NCBI GenBank assembly: GCA_963634795.1 | Contig: CAVHDO010000057.1 | Span: forward strand, 1 to 9,601 | DNA length: 9,601 nt | Source of the DNA: UBA1822 sp963634795 | GTDB taxonomy: Bacteria; Bacillota; Negativicutes; Veillonellales; Dialisteraceae | Direction of reading: 5' to 3' | In this document: positions 1 to 6,852 of the stretch, piece after piece | Layout of the letters: every line of letters starts with the position of its first letter | How positions within the stretch are numbered: position 1 is the stretch's first letter | Position numbers and translations under genes: made by a program | Notes under the pieces: model-generated | Told to the model about the DNA's origin: nothing | Databases searched by the model: none | Seen by the model: the letters and a program-made list of their open reading frames with translations, nothing else

Positions 1-322
1 CTTGCCACTTAAGGCTGCGAGACGCGTCGGCGCCCCGGTGCTTCTTTGTGTTTTCGACAATGTCGGCGCGGAACCGGCGAATTTTGCACAGGCGGGCCCC
101 CTTACAGCGGAAACAACTTTTTGCCAGGCGGAGTAGAGACATCAGACAGTCAGACATCAGACGTCAGATAAAAGCGGAGACGATTCGCGCGATTTTTATA
201 AAAACAAATGCGGCCGGAGGCCGCCACTGCCCAAGCCTTCCTTTGGAGGAAGGTGCCTCCGGAGGAGGCGGATGATGGGTCGCCGAAGGCGCAATAAAAA
301 AATGTCGCGAAACGACACCGCT
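1..322 (+). repeat. Left composite repeat, modules A to F, inverted relative to 8937-9469
   Basis: This gene-free stretch is a string of short modules that recur in reverse-complement order at the right end of the window. Module A (1-36) matches 9434-9469 perfectly. Module B (62-109), containing AATTTTGCACAGGCGG, matches 9360-9407 at 46 of 48 bases. Module C (137-168) is a TCAGAC array matched at 9282-9313. Module D (about 170-224) has TTTATAAAAA and the hairpin GCGGCC-GGA-GGCCGC (210-224). Module E (236-253) is the hairpin CCTTCC-TTTGGA-GGAAGG, followed by the palindrome CCTCCGGAGG. Module F (277-322) matches 8937-8982 at 43 of 46. No gene is credible here. The copy may extend beyond base 1. 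Confidence 0.85.
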
Positions 323-453
323 TTCAAGCTCCCGGCTCCAAGCTCGCCGCTCCAAGCTATCTCACGCCTGACAAAAAAAGCCAATCACTCCAACCTGTGC
401 ACTGTGCACTTTCCATCCGCCTGCCACAAAAGAAAATCACGAAAAAGCCGGGC

Positions 454-481
454 CTCTCTTCCCTCTTCTCTCTTCCCTCTT
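454..481. repeat. 14-bp tandem duplication in a pure pyrimidine tract
   Basis: Bases 453-485 are all C or T on this strand. Within them a 14-base unit, CTCTCTTCCCTCTT, is repeated exactly twice (454-467 and 468-481). The tract lies just beyond the terminator of the 3D-domain gene. The remaining sequence at 323-500 shows only a GTGCACTGTGCAC motif (near 398-411) and no gene. Confidence 0.8.
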
Positions 482-500
482 CCCTAACCATCCCAGCACG

Positions 501-530
501 AAAAAAGAGTCCTTCCATTCAGAAAGACCC
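501..530 (-). terminator. Rho-independent terminator of the 3D-domain gene
   Basis: On the minus strand a nine-pair stem (GGGTCTTTC with GAAGGACTC, two G-U pairs) closes a six-base loop and is followed directly by TTTTTT (501-506). It begins 8 bases after the stop codon at 539. Confidence 0.8.
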
Positions 531-538
531 AAATTTTA

Positions 539-1204
539 TTATTTCCCCGGCACAAAGACATCGATGTCACGCCGTCCGAAATCCCAGCATTCGTCGAAGG
601 TTTCCATGCAGAGATCAATGCGGTTTCCTATAATCGCGCCGCCGGTGTCTGCTGCGACGGCCATGCCGTAGCCCGGGACGTAGACGGAGGAGCCGAGCTC
701 GATGACTTCGGGATCGACGGCGACTGTCCCGTAGCCGGCTTGGGTGCCTGTCGCCGTGATGCCGAGGCCGTCTCCGTCACTGGGATGGTAGGCCGTGGCT
801 TCCATGCGATAGACCGTGCCAATCGTGTCCTCGTGCTTGCCGATGCGTTTGGCGCCGGGCGTCCCTTCTTGCACCAATTTCCGGGAAACTTCGCGGGAAT
901 GAATGACGATGCCATCGGAAACAAATTCTTCGACGGTGACCAATTCCCTTCCGGCCGTCCCGTCATAAATCAGCTCTTCCTTCTCGGCGGAAAGCGCCGG
1001 ATCGTACCATTTCAGAAATTTCATCGGCACGGATTCGTAATGCGTGACTTTTCGTGTGGTAAAACGGAGAGCGTCTTCCTCTTCCGGGTACAAATGGTTC
1101 GGCATTTTTCCCATGCCGAAGACGGTAAAGGAAACGGCCGACGCCACGACCATTCCCAAAAATAAAAACGAAAACAGATTGGGTTGAAATTTTTTGTTTT
1201 TCAC
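539..1204 (-). CDS. Membrane-anchored G5/3D-domain cell-wall protein (YabE/Sps-like)
   Basis: A 221-residue protein. One hydrophobic segment (about 10-30) is an uncleaved anchor or signal peptide. Residues about 50-123 resemble a G5 domain (tyrosine-valine-proline start, then GTAGRELVTVEE and DGIVI). Residues 134-218 form a 3D domain: MEATAY, GITATG, then the three aspartates that name the family at D164 (VAVD), D186 (AADTGGAI) and D197 (NRIDL). 3D domains occur in peptidoglycan-cleaving lytic transglycosylases and in Firmicute YabE/YocH/Sps proteins, so a role in wall turnover outside the membrane is likely. The start is GTG at 1204, chosen because GAGAGGTG (1210-1217) lies five bases upstream; an upstream in-frame GTG at 1219 would put that site inside the gene. 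It is transcribed alone from its own promoter to its own terminator. The exact enzyme activity is inferred. Confidence 0.92.
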   Translation of the reverse strand: MKNKKFQPNLFSFLFLGMVVASAVSFTVFGMGKMPNHLYPEEEDALRFTTRKVTHYESVPMKFLKWYDPALSAEKEELIYDGTAGRELVTVEEFVSDGIVIHSREVSRKLVQEGTPGAKRIGKHEDTIGTVYRMEATAYHPSDGDGLGITATGTQAGYGTVAVDPEVIELGSSVYVPGYGMAVAADTGGAIIGNRIDLCMETFDECWDFGRRDIDVFVPGK

Positions 1205-1307
1205 TGTATCACCTCTCACGCAGGAAATTCTACCACAAGGAGAATTTTTGTCAAATCACTGTTTGTTTACAATACAATACACAGAGGAAACAGACGGTGA
1301 TACAGTG
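1202..1307. repeat. 12-bp perfect inverted repeat around the 3D-gene promoter
   Basis: CACTGTATCACC at 1202-1213 and its exact reverse complement GGTGATACAGTG at 1296-1307 bracket the promoter at 1227-1254. The left arm covers the GTG start codon and part of the ribosome site of the 3D gene. The arms could be paired operators or a duplicated translation start. No function can be assigned. Confidence 0.7.
1227..1254 (-). promoter_or_regulatory. Sigma-A type promoter of the 3D-domain gene
   Basis: On the minus strand there is a perfect -35 TTGACA (1249-1254), a 16-base spacer and a -10 TAGAAT (1227-1232). Transcription would begin near 1220, giving a leader of about 15 bases that is almost entirely ribosome binding site. 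Confidence 0.8.
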
Positions 1308-1730
1308 CATTTCATTTTCTCACCGATATCTTTATTTCAATTTTGGCAAAAAATGACATACATCAAAATTATCATGAATGGCTTAGTTTCATCCTTTTTT
1401 ATTTCTTACTTTGTGAACTATGTTCGCACACAAGAAACAAATACAACTTCTCGTGAAACGTATTCAAAAATTATTTTTCAAAATTTCTCCTATTTACGCT
1501 GTATTTTGACTATCAAAAAAATTCGATGTGTTTCTTTTTTCCGCTTTTATTTTCTGTCATTTTTTTATTTTCGATTTCTCTGTTCTCCTCTTTCGGAAAA
1601 AACGCGGCAAAGATTTTAATGAAATTTTTACAAAGTCCCACTTTTGAAATTGTTTTTCGAAAAAACGGGAAATTTCTTCTGTAAAAATCCAGATAATTAT
1701 CATTTTTTTACCACTTCCGAAAGAATGACG
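1255..1730. other. AT-rich, T-skewed island without a confident gene
   Basis: Between the ppk terminator and the 3D-gene promoter the sequence becomes strongly AT-rich, with T far in excess on the plus strand. The genes on both sides are GC-balanced. One open frame, 1305-1619 on the plus strand, could encode about 105 residues rich in Phe, Ser and Ile. It starts at the GTG of the 12-bp repeat copy, has only a weak GGTG-type ribosome site and resembles nothing I recognise. A Fur-box-like palindrome, GATAATTATC, lies at 1692-1701. I treat this as a regulatory or decayed region rather than a gene. Confidence 0.5.
1305..1619 (+). CDS. Doubtful small ORF in the AT-rich island
   Basis: About 105 codons from a GTG at 1305 to TAA. 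The product would be basic and aromatic, with a hydrophobic stretch around MNGLVSSFFISYFVNYV. In its favour, such a long stop-free run is somewhat unusual at this AT content, and the GTG lies in a sequence identical over 12 bases to the 3D-gene start region. Against it are the poor ribosome site, low complexity, codon use unlike the neighbours and no recognisable domain. T-rich strands also contain fewer stop codons by composition alone. Probably not a real gene. Confidence 0.13.
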   Translation: MHFIFSPISLFQFWQKMTYIKIIMNGLVSSFFISYFVNYVRTQETNTTSRETYSKIIFQNFSYLRCILTIKKIRCVSFFRFYFLSFFYFRFLCSPLSEKTRQRF

Positions 1731-1837
1731 CGCGGGCGGGACGGCGCGAAAGGAAAAATTTTTGTCCACATTGATCGGACGGTGAAGCATGGACCGCCTC
1801 TCATCGAATGTATTGGAAAACAGCGCCGCGCCGCCAC

Positions 1838-1874
1838 GCAAAAACGCAGCGACCTTTTTTCGTTCGCTGCGTTT
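1838..1874 (-). terminator. Rho-independent terminator of the ppx-ppk operon
   Basis: An 11-pair perfect stem (AAACGCAGCGA with TCGCTGCGTTT; arms 1864-1874 and 1842-1852) with an 11-base loop is followed on the minus strand by a short T run and GCG. It lies about 48 bases after the ppk stop codon. A smaller hairpin, AGAAC-AAAAA-GTTCT (1900-1914), lies between them. Confidence 0.75.
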
Positions 1875-1921
1875 CCAAAATTTCGATTCATTTCTATCAG
1901 AACAAAAAGTTCTGCTTGCAT

Positions 1922-4057
1922 TCAGCTTTTGACTGGTACATACGGCTCCATTTTTTGATGAAGCGTCATATGTCCGGCTTTGTCGCGTTCTTCCGCCGCG
2001 TGCTGGAAAATTTCCTGCGCGTTGATTTTGTTTTCCGACGCGATTTCTTTTTTCCAGGAACCGTCCGGCTGCATGCGGTGCGCTTTCTGATTATCCGAAA
2101 GCTCCGTGTCCACCATTTCCTTGATTCTGGCGCGCAGCACCGGGTCTTCCACCGGCACCATGAGCTCCACGCGGTCATTCAGATTTCGCGGCATCCAGTC
2201 CGCGCTCCCGATGTAGAGCTCCTCGCGCCCGCCATTTGCAAACCAGAAGACGCGGCTGTGTTCCAGGAAACGACCGACGATGCTGCGGACCGTGATATTC
2301 TCCGAGAGGCCCGGGATGCCGGGAATCAAGACACAAATCCCGCGCACAATCAGCTCGATTTTCACGCCCGCTTGCGACGCTTCGTAGAGTTTCTCGATGA
2401 TTTCCTTATCCAAGAGCGAATTCATCTTCGCAATCATGTGCGCGTCTTCCCCATTCTTCGCGTGGCGGATTTCGCGCTCGATAAATTCCGTGCAACGCCG
2501 CCGCAAATTCAGGGGCGCGACAATGAAAGAATTCCACATCGGCGGGTCCGAATAGCCGGAGAGCAAATTGAAGAAAGCGGACGCATCAGCGCCGAAGAAA
2601 TCATTGCAGGTCAAAATGCCCAAATCCGTGTAGAGCTTGGCCGTCGACGCGTTGTAATTGCCCGTCGCGACGTGGACATAGCGGCGGATGCCGTCTTTTT
2701 CGCGCCGAATCACGAGCGTGCATTTCGAATGCGTCTTCAAACCCACGAGACCGTAAATCACGTGCGCGCCTGCTTTTTCGAGACGCCGCGCCATGCGGAT
2801 ATTGTTCGCCTCGTCGAAACGCGCCTTCACTTCCATCAGCACCGTCACCTGTTTCCCATTCTGCGCCGCGTACTCCAGCGCTTGAATGATCGGCGACGAC
2901 GAAGACACGCGGTACAACGTCTGCTTAATGGCCAGGACCGCCGGATCCCGCGCCGCTTCGGAGACAAATTTCACGACGGACGCGTCAAAAGATTCATACG
3001 GCAAATGAATGAGCAAATCATTTTGCCGAATCATTTCAAAAATATTTCCATCGCCCAGCGCGAGCTGACTCTGCGGCAAATGCGGATGCGCCTCCGGATA
3101 ATGCAAGCGCTCGTAGCCCTTCAGCCCGCAGAAAGAGAAATACACCGTGAGATCAATCGGCCCGTCAATCGCGTACAAATCTTCCTTTTCCAAATTCGTG
3201 AGACTCGCCATGAAACGAAGCAGGAAACGGCTCGCGCCGGCCGCGTATTCCAGCCGCACCGCGTCCCCTTTTTTCCGTTTCTTCAGCTGCCGCTCCACCT
3301 CGGCGACGAGACTTTGCGCGTCCTCTTCGTCCAGCTCCAAATCCGCGTCGCGCGTGATCCGAAAGGCGCCCGCTTCCAGCAAATCGTAGCCGATGAAGAA
3401 ACGGTCGCCGAAATGCCGGATGACATTTTCCAAGAGCACGAATTCCCGTTTCCCCGGATGCGTTTTCTCCTGCGGCAGCGCGATAATCCGCGGCAAGACG
3501 GACGGCACGGGGACAATCGCCGTCTTCACGTCGACATCGTCCTCGTCGACCTCCTCGCCCTTCTCATTCTTCTCCAAAAGCAGCGCCACATTGAGACTTT
3601 TCGACGCCAAGAAAGGAAACGGATGCGACGAATCCACCGCCATCGGCGTCACGACGGGGAAAATTTCCCGCTCGAAATATTCGGTGAGCCAACGGAGCTG
3701 CGCCTCCCCCGCTTCCGACGGATCGATGAAACGCAGCCCCTCGCGGTCCAAATCGGCCAAAATCCCTTTGAGATATTGATACTGCCGCGAGACCAGCGCG
3801 TGCGTCTTCTCCGAAATCGCCGACAGCTGCTCGTCCGCCGTCATATTCGCATTGTCCCGCTGCTCCGCGTCGCGCTCCTGCTGGTGTTTCAATCCCGCCA
3901 CGCGCACCATGAAAAATTCATCCAAATTCGAGCTGGTGATTGCCAAGAAATTTAATTTCTCCAAAAGCGGATTGTTCGGATCCACCGCTTCTTCCAAGAC
4001 GCGGCGATTGAAAGCGAGCCACGAAAGCTCCCGATTCAAAATATAACGCTGTCCCAT
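1922..4057 (-). CDS. ppk1: Polyphosphate kinase 1
   Basis: A 711-residue PPK1, close to the usual ~690-720. It reversibly transfers the gamma-phosphate of ATP to inorganic polyphosphate, usually at the membrane. Domains in order: N-terminal domain beginning RELSWLAFNRRVLEEA (9-24) with SSNLDEFF (42-49); middle head domain; and two C-terminal phospholipase-D-like domains. The histidine that carries phosphate in the family is H443 in GLKTHSK, preceded by VKARFDE (410-416) and followed by ATGNYN (464-469). The second catalytic histidine is H600 in RFLEHSR, followed by IGSADWMPRNLNDR (616-629). No key residue is missing. The start ATG has AGAGGGG four bases upstream, and that site overlaps the stop codon of the preceding ppx-family gene. 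The gap between the two genes is 10 bases, so they form one operon with ppk second. Confidence 0.97.
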   Translation of the reverse strand: MGQRYILNRELSWLAFNRRVLEEAVDPNNPLLEKLNFLAITSSNLDEFFMVRVAGLKHQQERDAEQRDNANMTADEQLSAISEKTHALVSRQYQYLKGILADLDREGLRFIDPSEAGEAQLRWLTEYFEREIFPVVTPMAVDSSHPFPFLASKSLNVALLLEKNEKGEEVDEDDVDVKTAIVPVPSVLPRIIALPQEKTHPGKREFVLLENVIRHFGDRFFIGYDLLEAGAFRITRDADLELDEEDAQSLVAEVERQLKKRKKGDAVRLEYAAGASRFLLRFMASLTNLEKEDLYAIDGPIDLTVYFSFCGLKGYERLHYPEAHPHLPQSQLALGDGNIFEMIRQNDLLIHLPYESFDASVVKFVSEAARDPAVLAIKQTLYRVSSSSPIIQALEYAAQNGKQVTVLMEVKARFDEANNIRMARRLEKAGAHVIYGLVGLKTHSKCTLVIRREKDGIRRYVHVATGNYNASTAKLYTDLGILTCNDFFGADASAFFNLLSGYSDPPMWNSFIVAPLNLRRRCTEFIEREIRHAKNGEDAHMIAKMNSLLDKEIIEKLYEASQAGVKIELIVRGICVLIPGIPGLSENITVRSIVGRFLEHSRVFWFANGGREELYIGSADWMPRNLNDRVELMVPVEDPVLRARIKEMVDTELSDNQKAHRMQPDGSWKKEIASENKINAQEIFQHAAEERDKAGHMTLHQKMEPYVPVKS

Positions 4058-4067
4058 ATGTCCCCTC

Positions 4068-5621
4068 TTATCTTCTCACAAGTTCCGCATCGATGCCGAA
4101 GACATTGCGGAAAAATTCTGTTTCCTTTTCAAAAATCCACGATTCGAGCGCCGTATTTTCATCGCTGTCGTAGGAAACGGTAAGGCCGTCTTCCGAAAGT
4201 GACGCCGTCACGTTTCTGAGCTTCTGCTTTCGGCCGATGTCCATGGCGCGGACGATGCGGAAAATCGCAATGAGCTTCAGGACGGTCATCTTCGCCGATT
4301 CCGCCAAAACGGCGAAAGGCTCGTCGTCGTCCGAAGGCGTGCGGCTGTGATCGTAGAAAACGATGCAGGCCACGATGTCTTTTTCCCGGTCGGACAGGCC
4401 GAAAATATCGATGCCCTTCACAATCTGGCACGCCTGCGCGCTGCGACCCAAGAGATTCACATATTTCCCGACCTGACAGAGAATGATCGCCATGCGGAGC
4501 AAAAATTCGTCGCGCTCACCAAGCCCATTAATCGAGCAAAACGCTTCAATCACGGTATGCGCGAAAGTTTCCATCGCCGCGGCGTGCGCCGGCTCGTAAT
4601 AGTAGCGCGCCGCAATCGAGCGCGTCAGCTCCAAATTTTGGTGCCTCATCCAAAGAAGCGCGGGCGCCTCCGTCCGTTTCGCGCCGTAAAAAGCCGCCGC
4701 CGCCTCGATAAAAGTCGTCCCCATCATGACGACGCGGGTCGCCGACACATGATCTAATATTTCCTTATATATATACGCCGTCGGAAGCACCGCCTCCGCG
4801 CTCTGCTCGTTCAGCCCGAATTTGCGCATGAGGAGCGAGGGCGGCATCGTCACCGTCTTTTCGTAAATCGGACGGAAATCGGACGGCCGAATTTCCAGAA
4901 ATCCCCGTTTCCCCATGTCCATGCCGAGCAGCGTCGCGATCATGCGCGCCTCGTGCCCGCTCATCACGAGACATTGCGGGTGATACTGCCGAATCGCGTC
5001 CCAGAGCGGCATCATGATCGAATGCACATACTCTTGCATCGCCTGCGGGAAATCGCGCGAATGCCGCTGGTTCAGCTTGAACGTTTCCAAAAGACGCAGC
5101 GTCCCCATGTGCACATTTTGCTGGTATTTCAGCGCGCCCTGCTCCCAAAGCGTGAGCCCGAGACAGCCCGACGTAATGTCGACGAAAAGGAAATTCGAGC
5201 CGAGCGCGCCGGGATGCGCCTTGTCGTACAAATGCAATTTGTATTGCAAAGTGAAATGCTTGAAATAAATTTCCTGCGGCATATCAATCACTTCGACGGT
5301 GAAACCCGTATTCACGCGAATCAGATCGAGAATCGCCCGCCGATTTTTCGCCTCACGGAAGACCGCCGTCGCGTAGACCGCGTACTCCTTGACATCGTAA
5401 TCCGCCAGCAACTGCTTGAGCCCCGAGAGCATATCGCAGAGCCGCCGAATAGACGCGAAAGACAAGTACTTATTCACAAACGCTTCCTCGCCGAAGGAAA
5501 CTTCCTTGCGCACCTCTTCCAAGACTTGTATGTCATTCACGCCACCGTATCTCACAATGCGCAAAGAAAGCGACATCGAGCCGATGTGAATGATCCCGTA
5601 AATATGCCTATCCGCTCCCAT
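4068..5621 (-). CDS. Divergent Ppx/GppA-family protein (exopolyphosphatase-like)
   Basis: A 517-residue protein of the Ppx/GppA family: an actin-like ASKHA fold in the first ~310 residues, then an HD-type helical domain (about 325-517). The phosphate-1 motif, normally DxGSNS, reads HIGSMS (12-17). ATAVFREA (84-91) matches the usual ATSAVREA. The catalytic-glutamate region is PQE (E117). The phosphate-2 motif, normally DIGGGSTE, reads DITSGCLG (148-155): the aspartate is kept, the glycines are altered and the final glutamate is lost. In the helical domain the expected HD pair is C382-Q383, and the following His-rich motif is RSAQAC. Family members hydrolyse polyphosphate or pppGpp; activity here is uncertain and a sensor or scaffold role is possible. 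ATG at 5621 has GGGGAGGA four bases upstream. It is first in the operon with ppk1, which supports a polyphosphate role. Confidence 0.88.
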   Translation of the reverse strand: MGADRHIYGIIHIGSMSLSLRIVRYGGVNDIQVLEEVRKEVSFGEEAFVNKYLSFASIRRLCDMLSGLKQLLADYDVKEYAVYATAVFREAKNRRAILDLIRVNTGFTVEVIDMPQEIYFKHFTLQYKLHLYDKAHPGALGSNFLFVDITSGCLGLTLWEQGALKYQQNVHMGTLRLLETFKLNQRHSRDFPQAMQEYVHSIMMPLWDAIRQYHPQCLVMSGHEARMIATLLGMDMGKRGFLEIRPSDFRPIYEKTVTMPPSLLMRKFGLNEQSAEAVLPTAYIYKEILDHVSATRVVMMGTTFIEAAAAFYGAKRTEAPALLWMRHQNLELTRSIAARYYYEPAHAAAMETFAHTVIEAFCSINGLGERDEFLLRMAIILCQVGKYVNLLGRSAQACQIVKGIDIFGLSDREKDIVACIVFYDHSRTPSDDDEPFAVLAESAKMTVLKLIAIFRIVRAMDIGRKQKLRNVTASLSEDGLTVSYDSDENTALESWIFEKETEFFRNVFGIDAELVRR

Positions 5622-5667
5622 AAAATCCTCCCCGCCGCCGCGCCGGCGTTCTCCGTGAAAATTCTTT

Positions 5668-5696
5668 TATATATTCATTATACTATCTCCCGCCAA
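5668..5696 (-). promoter_or_regulatory. Probable promoter of the ppx-ppk operon
   Basis: Two overlapping readings exist on the minus strand. A perfect -10 TATAAT lies at 5677-5682 but has only a poor -35 (ATGCTT near 5700-5705). Alternatively TTGGCG (5691-5696), a 17-base spacer and TATATA (5668-5673) form a weaker pair. Either gives a leader of roughly 40-50 bases before the ATG at 5621. Confidence 0.55.
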
Positions 5697-5781
5697 AGAA
5701 AGCATACGATACGCGTGTAAAATTTCGGTCAAAAGAAATGATGGTATGAGAGGAAACGACGCTGTGCAATCATAGCGGCAA

Positions 5782-6112
5782 AGACATCAGACAATCAGAC
5801 GTCAGACATCAGAATTTCTTGGCTTATTTGTCAGACGCGAGATAGTTATCAGTTTTTAGCTGTTAGATGTTAGATGTTAGCGGTGACGCTTCACTAGCTA
5901 TAAAAAAGCAGACAAACTCATCTTGCAGCCTTGCGTGAGCCGTACCATACAAGAAGGCAAAAGTTTCACGTATCGGTGACGTTAGCATGGCAATGCCAAA
6001 CGGTAGCAAATTTTGCACAAGTGGTTGTTTCTTTCTCTTTTAATGTAAAATCTCTTCAGCCGAAAAGGCCTCACCCGCCAGTTTTCTTTCTTTACTGGAA
6101 AAAAAGAAAATG
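5782..6112 (+). repeat. Middle composite repeat region upstream of the ppx-ppk operon
   Basis: This gene-free stretch carries a third partial set of the window's repeat modules. At 5782-5813 is a 32-base TCAGAC array matching 137-168 at 29 of 32 bases. At 5862-5880 GTTAGAT is repeated in tandem, followed by GCGGTGACGC, which resembles the start of module F. At 5959-5988 a segment with GGTGACGTTAGCAT matches 9485-9514 at 24 of 30 bases. At 6006-6035 a segment with AATTTTGC and GTTTCTTTC matches 9548-9577 at 23 of 30. At about 6081-6112 a near-perfect inverted repeat, TTTTCTTTCTTT against AAAAAAAGAAAA, follows. No gene is credible between 5740 and 6170. Confidence 0.75.
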
Positions 6113-6172
6113 AAGTGCTGTAAGGAATACCGTACAAAAAAACGAAAATGTCTCACGCCGGAAGGCGTAAAT

Positions 6173-6213
6173 AAAAAACTCTCCATCTTGAATATTTCAA
6201 AATGGAGAGTTTT
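6173..6213 (-). terminator. Rho-independent terminator of the small membrane protein gene
   Basis: A perfect 12-pair stem (AAAACTCTCCAT at 6175-6186 with ATGGAGAGTTTT at 6202-6213) continues after one mismatch into TTGAA/TTCAA, leaving a three-base loop. On the minus strand it ends in a TTTTTT run. It starts about 15 bases after the stop codon at 6228. A small ACGCC-GGAA-GGCGT hairpin (6155-6168) lies just beyond it. Confidence 0.88.
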
Positions 6214-6227
6214 GCAAAACAAAATTT

Positions 6228-6476
6228 TTATTTTCCTTTATACAGCCGCCACAGATAGACCGCGAGCAGGACGAAACCTGCGAGGGAGAGGACTGCGCCG
6301 GCTACGTAGAGCGGTGTCGGGGCGGCATGGCCGATGGTGATTTCTTTTGTCTCCACCTGAGGTGTCTTCCGCTCACCGGCAAGCGAGGCGCGCGCGACCA
6401 TCAAAAATGAGAGCACCGCCATCAAAAAATTCAGAATCCGAATGAGATTTGCGAAGAAATTTTTTGCCTCTTGCAT
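6228..6476 (-). CDS. Small two-helix membrane protein, unknown function
   Basis: An 82-residue protein that I do not recognise. It has an amphipathic, basic N-terminus (MQEAKNFFANLIR), a first hydrophobic segment at about 12-31, a hydrophilic loop (about 32-54, with ERKTPQVETKEITIG), a second hydrophobic segment at about 56-76, and a basic tail ending LYKGK. By the positive-inside rule both ends are likely cytoplasmic and the loop outside. The ATG has AAAGGAGG with about eight bases of spacing, a promoter about 30 bases further upstream, and a strong terminator after the stop. These three signals together make it a credible single-gene unit despite its size. It lies between repeat regions and has no operon partner from which to infer a role. 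Confidence 0.72.
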   Translation of the reverse strand: MQEAKNFFANLIRILNFLMAVLSFLMVARASLAGERKTPQVETKEITIGHAAPTPLYVAGAVLSLAGFVLLAVYLWRLYKGK

Positions 6477-6504
6477 CGTCGTTTCCTCCTTTACGATTTT
6501 CTAT

Positions 6505-6534
6505 ATAGTACGATGAAAGGGGGCATTTCGTCAA
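6505..6534 (-). promoter_or_regulatory. Promoter of the small membrane protein gene
   Basis: On the minus strand, -35 TTGACG (6529-6534), an 18-base spacer and -10 TACTAT (6505-6510) precede the AAAGGAGG ribosome site of the gene starting at 6476. Transcription would begin near 6498. Confidence 0.65.
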
Positions 6535-6561
6535 GGCGTCTTCGGTCTGTGGGTAGAAAAT

Positions 6562-6697
6562 GCTTGAGGGCGCGACGGATCCTTTTCTTTCCTTTTCGTT
6601 GCTTCCCTTTTGCCTCGGGTTGAAAAGCTTGATGGCGCGACGGATCCTTTTTCTTCCTTTCTGTTGCTTTCCTTTGGCCTCGGCTTGAAAAGGCTTG
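6562..6697 (+). repeat. Two tandem ~65-bp repeats (R1, R2) downstream of the MATE gene
   Basis: R1 (6562-6626) and R2 (6627-6692) are about 88% identical. Each starts GCTTGA, then GGCGCGACGGATCC, a CTTCC/CTTTCC pyrimidine-rich middle, and ends CGG(C/G)TTGAAAA; the next GCTTG (6693) begins a further unit. The same unit occurs twice more, in the same direction, at 8763-8893. The end of R2, 6683-6697, forms a perfect 15-bp inverted repeat with 6760-6774 (62-base loop), which might act as a weak transcription stop for the MATE gene. Confidence 0.8.
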
Positions 6698-6759
6698 CTT
6701 CATTCCGATTTTAACTTTTATCATAAAGCAACGAAAAGCCCCAAAAAGGTAAGCACATT

Positions 6760-6852
6760 CAAGCCTTTTCAAGCTTTTTCAAGCCTTTTCAAACCCTTCG
6801 TGCCCTTTCAAACCTTACTAAACTTTCTCAAGCCTTATCACAAACCCTTTCT
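6760..6852. repeat. Degenerate ten-base tandem array overlapping the MATE stop codon
   Basis: About nine successive units follow the pattern AAGCCTTTTC: three nearly identical copies at 6761-6790, then increasingly degenerate ones (AAACCCTTCG, AAACCTTACT, AAACTTTCTC, AAGCCTTATC and so on). The period is ten bases, one helical turn. The array crosses the stop codon of the MATE gene at 6828, so its last residues (about ERVCDKA) are encoded inside it. The unit is the reverse complement of the GGCTTGAAAA anchor found in the 65-bp repeats. Confidence 0.75.

Noticed and set aside
137..168. Possible CRISPR array in the TCAGAC repeats
   Set aside because: The units are only 7-8 bases, with no unique spacers of 25-40 bases and no cas genes in the window.
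48..275. 75-codon plus-strand frame in the left repeat
   Set aside because: It is made entirely of repeat modules B to E; the inverted copy at the right end does not keep the frame open in the same way.
1692..1701. Fur box (GATAATTATC)
   Set aside because: Only a ten-base palindrome in an AT-rich stretch where such matches arise easily; no iron-related gene or promoter is adjacent.
1557..1841. 94-codon minus-strand open frame between ppk1 and the 3D gene
   Set aside because: It starts inside the region of the ppk terminator, lacks a good ribosome site and ends in AT-driven Lys/Arg low complexity.
1808..3955. A 715-codon plus-strand open frame opposite ppk1
   Set aside because: It mirrors the codon bias of ppk1, is extremely rich in Arg and His, has no recognisable domain, and lies entirely opposite a well-supported enzyme gene.
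4953..5720. A 255-codon plus-strand open frame opposite the ppx-family gene
   Set aside because: Antisense shadow with low-complexity basic composition; it runs through the operon's promoter region.
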